NCBI RefSeq assembly: GCF_010389155.1
Contig: NC_057761.1
Span: forward strand, 15,688,501-15,752,500
Length of the DNA stretch: 64,000 nt
From: Erigeron canadensis
Taxonomy: Eukaryota; Streptophyta; Magnoliopsida; Asterales; Asteraceae
Direction: 5' to 3'
The position numbers and the translations under genes are program-made. The notes beneath the pieces were generated by a model. That model was not told the DNA's origin, searched no databases, and saw only the letters and a program-made list of their open reading frames with translations. The number at the start of each line of letters is the position of its first letter. The stretch's first letter is position 1. Below, piece after piece: positions 1-10,844 of the stretch.

Positions 1-1543
1 CACAAGTAGAACCTAAGAATATTAAGGCAGCACTTCAAGATCCATGTTGGGTTGAAGCTATGCAAGAAGAATTAGCTCAATTTGAAAAACTTGGAGTTTG
101 GGAGTTAGTAGATGTGCCTAGAGGAAAAGAACCGATTGGAACTCGTTGGGTATATAAATGCAAACGAGATGACAAAGGATCGTTACTAGAAATAAAGCAC
201 GTTTGGCTGTTCAAGGGTTTGCACAACGAGAAGGATATGACTATAACAAAATTTTTGCACCAGTTGCTAGGATTGAAGCTATAAGGTTATTTTTAGCTTT
301 TGCAAGTTTCAAAGGTATAAAGGTGTATCAGTTAGACGTTAAGAGTGCCTTCTTGTATGGAGAAGTTAAAGAAGAAGTGTATGTTTTCCAACCACCGGGG
401 TTTGAAGATCCAAATTATCCAAGAAGAGCATATCGTTCGGATAAGGCTCTTTATGGATTGCATCAAGCACCCAAAGTGTGGTATGAAAAGTTGTCGACGC
501 ATTTGTTGACAAATGGTTTTATGAGAGGATCGATAGACAGCACATTGTTTATCAAGTGGAAGAAGCCAGATTACCTAATTGTACAAGTTTACGTGGATGA
601 TATCATTTTTGGTTCATCTAATATAAAGATGTGCAAAGAGTTTGAAATGAGCATGAAAAATGTATTTGAAATGAGTGCTATGGGGAAATTGCAATTTTTC
701 CTCGGACTACAAGTAGATCAAAGGGAAGATGGATTCTTTATTCACCAGTCTAAATATGTCGATGACATCTTGGAGAGGTTTCAAATGTTAGAATCCAAGA
801 CATATGGTACTCCTATTCAGCAAAATCATGGTTTAGGAGTTCTTGATCCAAAAGATGAACTTGTGGATGCAACTTATTATCGTGCTATTATTGACTCATT
901 GATGTATCTGACTGCTTCACGTCCAGAGATTATGTTCGTTGTTTGTCTTTGTGCTAGATTTCAAGCTAATCCGAAAGAGTCACATTTGACTGTAGCAAAG
1001 CGTATTCTACGTTATCTAAAGGGAAACCAAGGGCTTGGTCTATGGTATCCAATGGGAGGAACGTTTGATTTTGTTGCATATATTGATTCGGATTTTGGCG
1101 GTTGTAACAATGACAGAAAGTCTACGACTGGAGGTTGTCAATTGTTAGGAGGGAGATTAGTATCGTGGCAATGCAAGAAGCAGACATGTGTTGCTCAGTC
1201 TTCATGTGAGGCAGAGTATATGGCTGCTGGTAGCTGTTGTTCCCAGGTATTGTGGATTCAGCAAGAACTTCGTGACTACGGTATGGATTTTCTTGATACT
1301 CCTATTAGAATAGACAATAAGTCAGCTATAGACATTACAAATAACCCTGTCATGCATAAGGTCACCAAGCATATTGATATTAGGCATCATTTCTTACGTG
1401 ATTGTGCCTAAAAGAAATTAATTCATTTGGAAAAGGTTATAACCGATGATAATTTAGTTGATCTGTATACCAAAGCATTTGATAAGGCTCGATTTGAGAA
1501 GTTAAATCTTCTCAATGGGATGAAAAATGCTGATTCATATTAA
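1..1543 (+). pseudogene. A1 copia pol 3' part: reverse transcriptase and RNase H
   Basis: The RVT_2-type reverse transcriptase starts before base 1. Visible motifs are TRWVYKCKRDDKG near 141, the LDVKSAFLYGEV motif A block near 330-370, ALYGLHQAPKVWYEKL near 445-490, and the catalytic YVDD box at 590-601, which is intact. RNase H follows with [10 protein letters not shown] near 1,110 and SSCEAEYMAAGSCC near 1,200, ending in the usual VTKHIDIRHHFLRD tail. Two lesions are visible: a frameshift near 185-205 separates the first segment from the rest, and a TAA at 1,409-1,411 interrupts the last 44 codons, which then run in frame to TAA at 1,543. Would act in the cytoplasmic virus-like particle; not functional as it stands. 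Confidence 0.92.
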
Positions 1544-3586
1544 ATCTCTCAAAGAACTAATTTTGTAAGTTTGTGTCTGTAAATAGCTAGAGTCATAAAA
1601 ATACAAAAAGAGTTCTTAGTGCCATAACATACCATAAAAATATGAAAAATGAGAAAATGACAAAGATATAGGGAGATTTAAGTTAATGTTGTCAGATGAT
1701 TTAGAAGTGAGGATACTTAGCTTTTAAGTCTGCTTAATCGTAATATAACTGCTTAGTTCAGTGATTACAATTTGGGATATATTGGTAGACACAAAGTAGC
1801 AAGGTTTCCTTAATCTGAACTTAAATTATACAATGTTCTTGTGGGAAACATATTCAGATATATGGCTAAGAATGCTTGCTTTTCAGTAATGATATGATCT
1901 TGTCCTTAAATTTTGTGAAAGATCTAGCATTACTATAAGATTTGTTCAATATATAGGCAAAAACCTCTATCAATCATGAGCATGAAAGTTAAATGTGATA
2001 TTGTTATGCAAATGAAATGAATGAAAATTAAGGGCTAATGTGGTCTTTGAGATTCGGACAAGTATGTCCTCGGGGTGTCTTCGTATACCTAGCCTACCTA
2101 AAGCTTCCAACTTGGGATAGGTTGTCAGAAAGTTCGCTACATGGGTCTCATAGAAAATCACGGGTTCCTTATAAATCATGAAATGCAGAAGCAAATAAGT
2201 GAAATCACAAAGTAATTAAATTTAGTTATCTAAATAGTGTCTCATGATTTGTTAAGGATGTTTTTGAATATATATTGAATATTTGTTATCTTAGTGCTTG
2301 TATCGATTACGGAAGTATATCTGAATGTGGGTCACATAAGTTCGCAAACTATTCAACGGCATATTAGGCTGCTCGGGTTACATGGTGACTGTCCTTGGCC
2401 AGGGTATGTCGAAAGTGTCATAACTCAAAGGAAACTGGAAGTACCGAGTGTTTAAGAGGACAAATATACCGATAATCGTGGTTGGATCACTATTCATAAT
2501 TAATAATAAGAGAATTATTTTTCACTTGCAGACTTATGTAAATGCTAATCTGATCTAATCTGCATAAACTTAAGATTTCTTGTACATAAATAAAGTCGCT
2601 TAGTTTTATTTTTATTTTTATTTTTACTTTTATTTACTTTTATTTTTGTAATAAGTGTCAATTTGTGTGTCAAACTAGTTCTTATTGCACAAGAGATTTG
2701 ATAAGCATTAAAAGTCATAATTCTTAGTGAATTATATAAGTCTTGTTTCTTACGGTATAAATGTTTACTAGATGGATTTTCTAATTAATACATAAGTTGT
2801 TTAATTTAGAAAATGAAATGTTTTGGAAATTGAAAAGTCAAAATATTTTTGAATGTGTTTCAATTAAATATTTGAAATTTCAATTGTTTTTGGTAGATAA
2901 GTATGCTTGACAAAGATTTGACTTGCCTTAGATTTTATTTTATCGATAGGTTAAGCTTTTGATTGTTTTGCATATTGATGATACTTTGTTGATTTTGATG
3001 CATTAATGAAGTTTGTTAAGTGTGCAGGTTACAGATAATAAACTCATTTTATATGATATCAAAATTATTTGATTGAAGGCAGAATTGTTTTCGCTTGTTT
3101 GTCAGCCTATAGAATTGTATTGCAACGGACAACAAAAGGTGTTCAGAAATTGCTTCTACAGAGATTACAAGTGATACAAGGATGATCTGCTTTAATAACC
3201 TAAGACTTAGTGTGATAGGTTATAGATTTATTATCAAGATCACAACCTAACATGTAATGTGATAGGTTGTTGATATGATATTTTGACATACATTATACAT
3301 TAAATGTGTTTTGATGTACGTTTGTATTTGTTTGAGTTAAACATCAATGACGAAATGGTCGTTTTTATGTCAAGATAATAATGTAAGATTCATTTGATAC
3401 ATTATTGTGATGACAAGTTAGTACGGATGATTTACGATAGCATATTCGAGTAGATACAGGTTTTTAGTAACGAGTATCTACAGGTTTATGTTTCTGGAAT
3501 TTTTCCTTGTTTAAATTTATGGGAAATTCGCGAAATTTGGCTAAGGAATGGAGATTATGTGGTTTAAAATCTGGAAATTCGAATCA
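1544..3586 (+). other. A1 long noncoding spacer between pol and the accessory gene
   Basis: No credible ORF. The text aligns by eye along its length with 33,942-35,773 of element A2, with small indels, so it is part of the element and not a later insertion. It contains a T-rich low-complexity run at about 2,605-2,650. Sireviruses often have extra sequence after pol, but about 2 kb of noncoding DNA before a further gene is long. I see no internal LTR ends or target duplications that would mark a nested insertion. Confidence 0.7.
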
Positions 3587-3681
3587 CCTCGTGCTGACAT
3601 GAGCATGCCTCGCGCTGATGTCATCACGAAGCTCACGAACTCCGTGTTCGGCCCGGCCCATGTGGATTCGAATATATATAT
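3587..3681 (+). promoter_or_regulatory. A1 internal promoter-like module: paired CRE-like sites and TATA box
   Basis: Two degenerate copies of a GTGCTGACGTCA-type site lie at 3,587-3,631, followed by a GGCCCGGCCCA stretch and a TATA-like tract at 3,672-3,681. The same order (paired sites, GGCCC block, CCCAC, TATA) occurs in the LTR of the same element at 8,786-8,924. It is much better preserved in A2 at 35,774-35,865. Inferred role: start of a transcript for the accessory gene beginning at 4,407. Confidence 0.5.
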
Positions 3682-4269
3682 GGGTTATTACTGTTTCTTA
3701 ATTACCATTTACTCGAAATTCACCCTAAAATAATCACACGAACTTCGTCTACCTCGTGCCACTGTTCATCCGTCCTTATTTTCGATCGATTTCATCTTCT
3801 TTTCATATTAATCATCCTCATTTGTTGGTAAATTCTTGATCTAGGATAGATTATTGATGATTTAACTATGGATTTGAATGATTTCGTGTCGTTATAATGC
3901 CCAAATTTTGATTTTGCCTCGCGTGAACAGTAAGTCAGACGAACCACAAATTAGATCTTTGATTTTTGATGATTTGGACTTAAACTTGGACTTGAATTAG
4001 ACTTAAAATTGGATTAATTAATGTTTAAACATGTTAAATCTAACAACAATTTAAGTAAACAAGTGTTAAATCAAGATTAATCAAAGAAAATTGTGTTTCG
4101 GTCATTATTCACACGAAGAACACGAACCAACTTCGTGTTCATTGAATTAGTTTTGATTTTGTTTTCTGGGCATAACACGAACCATAAACAAGTCCAAGAT
4201 GATGTTTTTGATCGATTTTAACATCATATGGAGATGTTTTTGATCTTCGTGTTCTGGGTTTCATACTGG

Positions 4270-4320
4270 CTCGTGTTGACATCACGACGAGGGAATACCT
4301 CCTCGTGATGATGTCATCAC
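4270..4320 (+). promoter_or_regulatory. A1 second internal pair of CRE-like sites
   Basis: Two diverged copies of the CTCGTG(C/A)TGA(C/T)GTCA-type word, separated by an AGGGAATACCTC spacer, about 90 bp before the accessory ORF start. The equivalent A2 segment at 36,465-36,520 has cleaner TGACGTCA cores. The sites lie just upstream of the 3' splice site, so they may act as an intronic or downstream promoter element. Function is inferred. Confidence 0.4.
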
Positions 4321-4390
4321 AAAGCAGTCGACCAAAACCCTATTTTTAATTTTTGTTTATTCTAACAATCGTTTTTCTTGTCGTTTTTGT

Positions 4391-4404
4391 CTGTTTTTGT
4401 GCAG
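4391..4404 (+). other. Predicted 3' splice site before accessory ORF 1 (A1)
   Basis: A T-rich tract followed by GTGCAG immediately precedes GTATGG, whose ATG at 4,407 opens the accessory frame. The A2 equivalent ends in GTGTAG at 36,591. Both copies keep the polypyrimidine tract and AG although surrounding bases have changed. The matching donor was not identified. Confidence 0.5.
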
Positions 4405-4406
4405 GT

Positions 4407-6904
4407 ATGGCAGGACAAGGTAATAATGCTCGTGTGTTCGTCAAGGAGCACAATGCTGCACCCGATCTTAGCATTACGCAGACGGGGTGCACTGCAGAGT
4501 TTCACGGTGTCCTTCAATTTCTCGCACGTTCTCGTGTCCATTTTGCTGTGACAGAGAATCCTCCGTTGGTGATAAGTCTCATTAGAGAATTCTGGAACTC
4601 AGCCCGTTCGGTGCAGATAGGGTGCTCATACATACATTCGCACTACTGTTAGGGGACGTTCTTTCTCTTTTTCTGCTGGAGACTTACGGACTATTTTACA
4701 CTTAGGTGATGTTGCCATAGAGCAAGGTCCGACTGAATTCTTTGAGGAATTTTGTGACGGTGCTCTACGTCGTATGGGGCATACTGGAGCTATTACTCAC
4801 CCATACTTCAGGTTCATCTACGTGGCAAATGGAAGCTTCTTGCTTAGTATTTGTTGAGGGCCATTAGTCATAGGAGTACAGGCTATGACCAGATGAATAT
4901 CCAGAACGCTTCTCAGATGATTGCCTTAGTGCTGAACAAGCCATACAGCTTCTCTCAGTACATTTTTGATAATTTGGAGAGGCAGTTGAGATCATTTGGT
5001 ACAGACAAGAAATTCTTTCTGTTTCCAAGATTTGTGATGATCATAATTCGTCACTTTGCAGCTGATTTGCCATTTGACGGTCCTACGTTCAATCTAGGTC
5101 GTCTTACTTATAAGGCATTTGCTGAAAGTTTGAAGCACTTGTCAGGAAGAAATGTTCCGATTGAGGTTGATAATCCACCTTTGTTCGAACATTTACTTAA
5201 CCCTTACTATGTCGCACCTCGACAAGGTTAGGAGGATGAGGAAACCGGTGCTGCTGCTGGTGATGATGATCAGGCTTAGGATGTTCCTCAAGAAGAAAGA
5301 GCTGATCAGTTTGAGGGACTCAACGATGTTCCTCTGTATGCTGGTGATCTAGAGCATGATTCTGATATGGATGCTCTCATGGAGGATATTGATGATCCTA
5401 CAAATCTTGTTTCTACATCTGCTGAAGTTTCTACTTCTACCTCTGCTCCAGTTGATGTTACTGCTGGTCATTCTGAAGTCCCGGTTAATGTTGTTGAGGA
5501 CTCAGAAGAAGAAGAAGAGGAAGAAAGACTGCCGAAGCGAAGAAGAAGACATGCAAGATCTCAGACTGAGGTTGATAGAGAATTCGCTGCATACAGTGAA
5601 GCCATGGAGAGGTCTCATGCACCTGTTGTTGGTGATACTCCATTGGTTGCTGCTTTAAGAGCTTCTGTCTCTGAGATTCCTGCGTCTGTGTCTGCTCCTT
5701 CTGCTGGTGTTAGTGTTGGGAAGAGAAGGTCGAGACCAAAGTTTATTATAAGGGGAATTGGGTCTCGCGCACAAGTTGTCACTGAAGCTACCACTGTTAC
5801 GATTCCTGTTGTTTCGGAGTCTACAGTTCCGACACTTGTTGCTCCTAGGCCTTCGTCTGCTCCCATTCAGGCGACAGTTCCTGTTTCGACTGTCATGGGA
5901 CGTCTGTTGGCTCCTCTACAAAGACTACAGATGCCTCCCACAGGAACTGCTAGTGCTCGTATGCCTTCGTTTGAAGCTGCGATGCCCCCTCCGGTCTCTA
6001 CATCTGACGTTGCTTCTACTTCACGTCCACCTGTACCTGTTCAAGTGCAGTTGAGTCGTTTATTTTCAGAAAAGAAGATGTTGGAGATGAGGGTTACAAC
6101 TTTGGAGAGTCAGCTAAAGCTCCAGGCTGATAAGCATCAGGAAGAGATGGACGTTATGACGGCTCTTGTTCATTCTCTTGGATCTAGACTTGACCAATTC
6201 TTGGCTCAAGGGGGAGATAAGGATGGTTGTAGAGATGATGAGCTTGCAAAGAAGACTAGAGATGATGATCATAAAGATCAAGATCCAGCTCAAGGTCAAG
6301 ATAAAAGACAACCAGGTGAGCCAGAGAATCAGGGTCAAGGTCAAGATGCTGATGATGCTGCTATAGATTAAGAGACTGCTGATGTTCAGGGGGAGTCATC
6401 AAGATAGAGAGAGTCAGAGATTGCTGGTACAGCTGGTGCTAGTACTTCTGGGACTCAAGATAAAGGCAAAGCTGTGATGACAACTCCAGATGCAGATCCT
6501 GATGATCCAGATAACAATGGTGATGGGGAAGATTCCAATTCAGGTAACTCCGATTCTATTTCTGATAGAATAGAAAGGGAGACAGTGAATGATCCTCATA
6601 GTAATAAAGAAAAAGAAAATAGCAAAGGAAAATCTACACAGGATAGTGAGTCAACTAAGACTGTTTCTACTACCAATGCCTCTACAGAGTCAGATTTGCA
6701 CCCTTTAATTGTGCATAGACTAGAAAAGATATTGGGATATGATCCACAAGCTCATATGAGAGAGCTAGAGCTGAGATTATGGATTATGATGATTATTATG
6801 ATCCAGGATCACTTAGGGATCAAATGAAAGGACAGTCAGAGTTAACTCATACATCTTCAGAGTCAAAGTCAGATTCGGATTCAGATTCGGATTATGAACC
6901 TTAG
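4407..6904 (+). pseudogene. A1 accessory ORF 1 (Sirevirus 3' accessory or env-like region)
   Basis: An originally open frame of roughly 830 codons, now broken by a frameshift near 4,590-4,620 and several stops (for example near 4,853, 5,229, 5,277 and 6,369). The N-terminal third is a globular domain: EFHGVLQFLARSRVHF, IREFW, RRMGHTGAITH, then NKPYSFSQYIFDNLE and FLFPRFVMIIIRHFA. It resembles the domain labelled synaptobrevin/longin-like in Asteraceae annotations that I remember. The middle is acidic and Ser/Thr-rich with a KRRRRH basic patch (near 5,535) that could be a nuclear localisation signal. A short coiled coil lies near 6,065-6,200, followed by a hydrophilic tail ending in SDSDSDYEP. 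The start is the ATG directly after the splice site. Function unknown; not an obvious envelope, as I see no reliable signal peptide or membrane segment. Confidence 0.65.
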
Positions 6905-7291
6905 TGCTATTGATTTTGTATTGATTACTTGAGTTATAATAACAGTTAGGGTGTTAATCAAAGTGTTATTCAGCTTAGAATAGTTATCAAAGAATTATTC
7001 TGTTCGGCTTAACATATTGACAGTGTAATTTTAAAATACTCGAGTAATGAAAAATAATGATTATAAGATAAATATAAATGTATGTGTTACATTATATTTA
7101 TGATATAATATTATTGTTGTAAGTTAAAATAAATAAAGATTATAAGATAAATATTAATGTAGTTGTTACATTATATTTATGATATAGTATTATTTATTTT
7201 AATTTTTGTTATGTATTTATACTGTTTTATTATGTCTAGACTTATGATTTATGTTCTTTATCTTTGCATATGTAAATCGTTTGAATTGCAG
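6905..7291 (+). other. Intron-like AT-rich gap between accessory ORFs 1 and 2 (A1)
   Basis: About 390 bp without coding potential. It contains two near-identical copies, at about 7,060-7,115 and 7,136-7,195, of a segment reading GATTATAAGATAAATAT...TTACATTATATTTATGATATA. It ends in TTTGAATTGCAG at 7,280-7,291, a good 3' splice site. The A2 counterpart (39,126-39,385) keeps the repeats, but the final AG has become AT. Confidence 0.5.
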
Positions 7292-8437
7292 ATAAGCTTC
7301 AAACAATAGGTGCATTGGACGATCTTGATGCTGAAGAAGATTTAGAAAGTATCGATGATGAAGATTTTGAAGAAGGAGAGTTCATTACTTCGGAAGCTGA
7401 TAGACAAAGGTTGCTTGAGACACCTTATGACTTTGATCGTGTATTTAATGAAGAAGAAGTCATTCAAGTTGAACCAATAGCTGAAGTAGAACATCTCAAT
7501 CTCAATCCAATCAGAGATAGTCCAGATGAACCTAAAAATGCTGCAAGGTTAAAATTTGCTGTATATGCAAACATAGTCGATGAAGGACATAACAATATTT
7601 TTGATCTATACTTGAATATAGATGGTACACGAGAGGTTGATCTTGGAAGATTTAATATACCTCCGGTGGAGCAAGATCATGAATTTATTATTGATAGACT
7701 AATTCCAGGTTATAGAGGACATACTGGTTTGATGATACGTGATACGTATAAACCATCGAGGTTTTGGGAATATGTCTCAGACAAGGATGCACCCAAATAC
7801 TTCTCAGTGATTCAAAGTTGGTTCTATGATCACAGAATCAAATTGTTTATTATCAAGAGAAAGGAGGGTTGCCAGTACATGTCAATAAGTCGAAGACATT
7901 TCCACTCTCTCAGTGATTCAGATATGATAGATCTAGGGAGACATTGGTTCATTAATCTTCAGCAATGGACTTGCAGATTTCTACTGGAATAGATTCAGAG
8001 ATGAAAGAATTAAGTATTTCAGTGCTAGAGGTCTGAAGCCAGAAGAAAGGTTGATAAAATCAACACCTTTGAAGAAGATTAAGAATCCAGATGGCACATT
8101 TAGGTTTGTTCAAAGAAGAATTAAATGTGTTAAGAAGGTTCCCGCTATCAGATGGGATCAAGATATGCTGACAGAGATGACATTTTGGCAGATAGATATC
8201 AAGTCAGGCGAAGCACAGATGTTTGTTGATGATTCAAAGAAACAGATGTTGCTACGCATGTATGATCCAATGCAGGTTGTCAATTTGTCAAGAGGTGATC
8301 AAAGAAGACTTTTGAATACACCTTGCTCAGCTGTAGATTTTTGGAGAGTTGAGGAAAGACGCTATCGCAACATTCTCGCTCATTGTTTGGAAGAGAGAAT
8401 TCACGCGAATAGCATAAGACTTTTGTTTAACGGATAA
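7292..8437 (+). pseudogene. A1 accessory ORF 2, uncharacterised acidic protein
   Basis: Open from the splice site through ALDDLDAEEDLES (no ATG near the start, consistent with being a second exon) to a stop at 8,435-8,437, with one frameshift near 7,960-8,050. The N-terminus is acidic. The middle has ITSEADRQRLLETPYDFDRVFNEEE and a segment around YRGHTGLMIRDTYKP. The C-terminal part is basic, with KKIKNPDGTF and VQRRIKCVKKVPAI, then MTFWQIDIKSGEAQMFVDD. It is colinear with 39,386-40,444 in A2. I do not recognise a catalytic domain. Conservation of the frame in two diverged copies argues that it was once expressed protein, possibly the C-terminal half of the accessory product. Confidence 0.6.
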
Positions 8438-8486
8438 TTTGAAGTTCAAGTTTTGAAGACTTTAAAGAGATCTAGTTGCAATCGTC

Positions 8487-8495
8487 AAGGGGGAG
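8487..8495 (+). other. Polypurine tract of element A1
   Basis: AAGGGGGAG, two bases before the TGTAGATGC start of the 3' LTR. A2 has the same tract at 40,488-40,496. Similar AGGGGGAG tracts occur upstream inside the accessory region near 6,210 and 6,390; extra polypurine tracts are a known Sirevirus habit. Confidence 0.75.
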
Positions 8496-8819
8496 TCTGT
8501 AGATGCAGATTCGGTGTGACAATCGCAACATAGATTTGATTATTGTTTATGTTTTTAAGAACTTGTGTGTAATCATTTAAATAAGAACTTATGTTGATAT
8601 TTACTGATTACGTCTGAACTTCAATATTATATCTGTTTATGTTTTGTATTGTGTTTGTGTGTTCTATATTGTTTTACAGGTACAAGAACATAGAATCAAG
8701 GTTTATAAGTGTCGTAGAACACTTAAACGGTGATTGGATGTTATGTACGAGTCAAAGGAAGTCAAACAAAGAACAAAGGATCGTCCCTCGTGCTGACGTC
8801 ATCAGCATGTAGGATGAAC

Positions 8820-8841
8820 CTCGTGCTGACGTCAGCACGAG
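8820..8841 (+). promoter_or_regulatory. 22-bp perfect palindrome with TGACGTCA core in the A1 LTR
   Basis: The half-site CTCGTGCTGAC is followed directly by its exact reverse complement. The core TGACGTCA is the palindromic site bound by plant bZIP proteins of the TGA/HY5 type. A second, imperfect copy lies just upstream (8,787-8,808). Position in U3, about 75 bp before the TATA box, suits an enhancer. Confidence 0.65.
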
Positions 8842-8916
8842 ATAGATCGGTTGTTAATTGTTTCGGGCCTAATATGTAATTAAGGCCTAAGCCCACACGA
8901 TTCAATACTTAACTAG

Positions 8917-8924
8917 TATAAATA
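8917..8924 (+). promoter_or_regulatory. TATA box of the A1 LTR
   Basis: TATAAATA, preceded by CTAG and followed by CAAGACC. The identical octamer lies in the A2 LTR at 40,925-40,932. It defines the likely U3/R transition. Confidence 0.6.
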
Positions 8925-9162
8925 CAAGACCTAATCTACGGAATTAGGGAATCGTTTTCGAATTCTTGAGAGTTATTTACGAATTTACGATCTAAGGTTA
9001 ATTGTTCCTTCGTGTAGCCTCCTACACGAACCACAAGCCTTGTGCATCTCCTTGGGTTGGTTAATCACTCATTAATCAACGAAAGGCAATAGCAATCTAG
9101 TTATCTCAAGAGGATTCCGCACTCTTGACATAACGAATCACGTCTTATTACGATCCACGCAA

Positions 9163-10844
9163 CAATAGGGCACCTTACATAAGGCTCTAGCATTAGCACT
9201 GTCAAGTGTACCCATCTGTGTCATTTCTTCATGATGCTTGACCAGTGCCTTTTTGGCATTTTCTTTGTGAATATTAATGAGTTTAACTTGATGAATTCTT
9301 TTTTATTCTTTCTCAGTAACATTTGGCCTTTCAGGAGACTGAACTTCTTCACTTACACCAGATGTGCCCTTTAGATTTTTCTTGAGCTGGGCAACATCTT
9401 CAAACTCTTCAAACTGTGGCTCATTGGCATTAGTACCAATAGCATCACTTTCCACAACACGAGCAAATTCCATCTTGCGTTCCTTCAATTTTTCAGCAAC
9501 AAATGCAACTAGAGCACCTGGATTAGCACTTTCCCCTTTGGAATAACCTCCAGAATTGAGGTGATTCCAGATCTACTCTAGCATTTGCCTATCAGTGGAG
9601 CCAAAAGTGCGACCAACCACTGGCTTCATTGCAAACACATCCTTTTTGAGTTCCTGGACTTGTGTTTTCAATTTTTTAACTTCAGTCACCAAGTCCTTCG
9701 GAATTTCTGTAACAATCACATCAATAACCTTCGGCAACATGACTTCTTGCAACTTGATTATAACAGAGTCAGTCACATCAGTAGAGAGCTGCTTGAGAAC
9801 CAGATTCTTGAGTTTCAAAGCAGTCTGGTCACTTACATTGCTTATGACTGAACTCTGATCCATTGTTGGCCTACAATCCAACCTGTCTACCACACGATGC
9901 AAATTCTGGACCTGAGTCTTCAGTTTTCCTAAAGGAGTGTCAACTGCTTCTTTAACAGTAGATTGGACAGAAGAAACTAAGACAGAAGACATTTCTTTCA
10001 TTTCCTGGACTGCCACTTTAAAAGATTCCTGGAAGTTGTTAGTGGCCAGTACCAGTTCATTCAATTTTTCAAACACCAGTTGTTCATTCCCAGAGAAGGT
10101 GTTCAACTCTGACCGAAAAGAATTTATCATGGCAGATTTAAAGTCAGTGAGAACCTGGGAGGATGACTGAAGGGATTTCTCCAAGTCCGCCACCTTGTTT
10201 AAAAGGCATTGGACTTCGATAGAAGATGAAAAGGAGAGTCCCACTGGTATAGAGGAAGGTCCAGATGCATTTCTTTGAACAACTGATATAAGTCTCTCGA
10301 CTCTTTCTTGTATAAGAGATTCATTCTGAACAGCAGTAGAGTCTGGAGCACTTGATACTAGAATATTTACAACTTGAAGTCTTTCAGTTGACTGTGGTGG
10401 ATTTTGAGTTGATTGAGGTGAAGGAATAGAAGGAAGAAGATTTATGTATGGTGTGTCTGAAGGATTTGAAGGCGGTGGAGGTGGTGGCAGTACAGTTTGT
10501 TCATACTGGGTTGAGAACGAGATTGGGTTTCCGAAGTAATGACTACGATGGAGGGGGGGATCACTGGAAGTAGGGATAGGAACCTGGAAATCTGCTTCCA
10601 TTGACTGAGCTTCATCACCACATAAATCCTGAACTTGACTAGAGTTGGACAAGTCTAGGGATGATTCATCTTCATCCCAGAAGGTGGTTTGCTCTGCAGC
10701 CTGATCAGGTACATTTCTGTTCAAATCAATCTGGGCAGAATCTGGCACAACCACATTTTCCTGTTCAGAGGGCACAACAGGAGTTTCTTGATTTTCTACT
10801 TCTTCCATTGTTGTATCCATGATCAATGTACCATCTTCATTCAT
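9163..10844 (-). pseudogene. B1 accessory gene, C-terminal coiled-coil part
   Basis: A 423-codon open frame (10,844-9,573) that is open further upstream and continues, after a stop and frame change, through 9,488-9,163, where element A1 truncates it. The N-terminal part is acidic and Pro/Ser-rich with a run of six prolines (PPPPPP), and is predicted disordered. The C-terminal half is rich in leucine heptads (LNKVADLEKSLQ, KTQVQNLHRVVDRL, VKKLKTQVQELKKDV), indicating long coiled coils. Same strand and gene as the globular part at 11,172-12,152. No catalytic motif is visible. Comparable coiled-coil tails occur in the A accessory protein. Confidence 0.6.

Larger units (their letters stand above)
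1..9162 (+). mobile_element. Ty1/copia Sirevirus-like element A1, 5'-truncated by the window edge
   Basis: Order in the window is RT, RNase H, a 2-kb noncoding spacer, promoter-like module, accessory ORF 1, intron-like gap, accessory ORF 2, polypurine tract and 3' LTR. The domain order and RT/RNase H sequence are those of Ty1/copia, and accessory ORFs after pol are typical of Sireviruses. The region is colinear with element A2 (about 32,430-41,094), including the noncoding parts, so the unusual layout is ancestral to both copies. The 5' LTR, gag and integrase lie outside the window. Its 3' LTR ends against the accessory gene of minus-strand element B1, suggesting A1 inserted there; the matching target duplication would lie off the left edge. 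Confidence 0.85.
8498..9162 (+). repeat. 3' LTR of element A1 (about 665 bp)
   Basis: Begins TGTAGATGC after the polypurine tract and probably ends ACGCAACA; the right boundary is placed where similarity to the element ends and the B1 accessory reading frame begins, so it is accurate to perhaps 20 bp. It contains paired TGACGTCA sites (8,787-8,841), a CCCACACGA block and a TATA box at 8,917-8,924. The A2 LTR at 40,499-41,094 matches until it is cut by element E. Confidence 0.7.

Noticed and set aside
3548..3733. 61-codon ORF in the A1 spacer
   Set aside because: It overlaps the promoter-like module, and the A2 counterpart has no corresponding frame.
4353..4406. Hydrophobic N-terminal extension of the A accessory protein resembling a signal peptide (also 36,525-36,593)
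   Set aside because: The frame opens without an ATG, and the hydrophobic residues are translation of the T-rich tract of a 3' splice site. I therefore start the ORF at the ATG after the AG.
4407..6904. Accessory ORF as a true viral envelope gene
   Set aside because: No reliable signal peptide, transmembrane segment or fusion-like region; composition is that of a cytosolic or nuclear protein.
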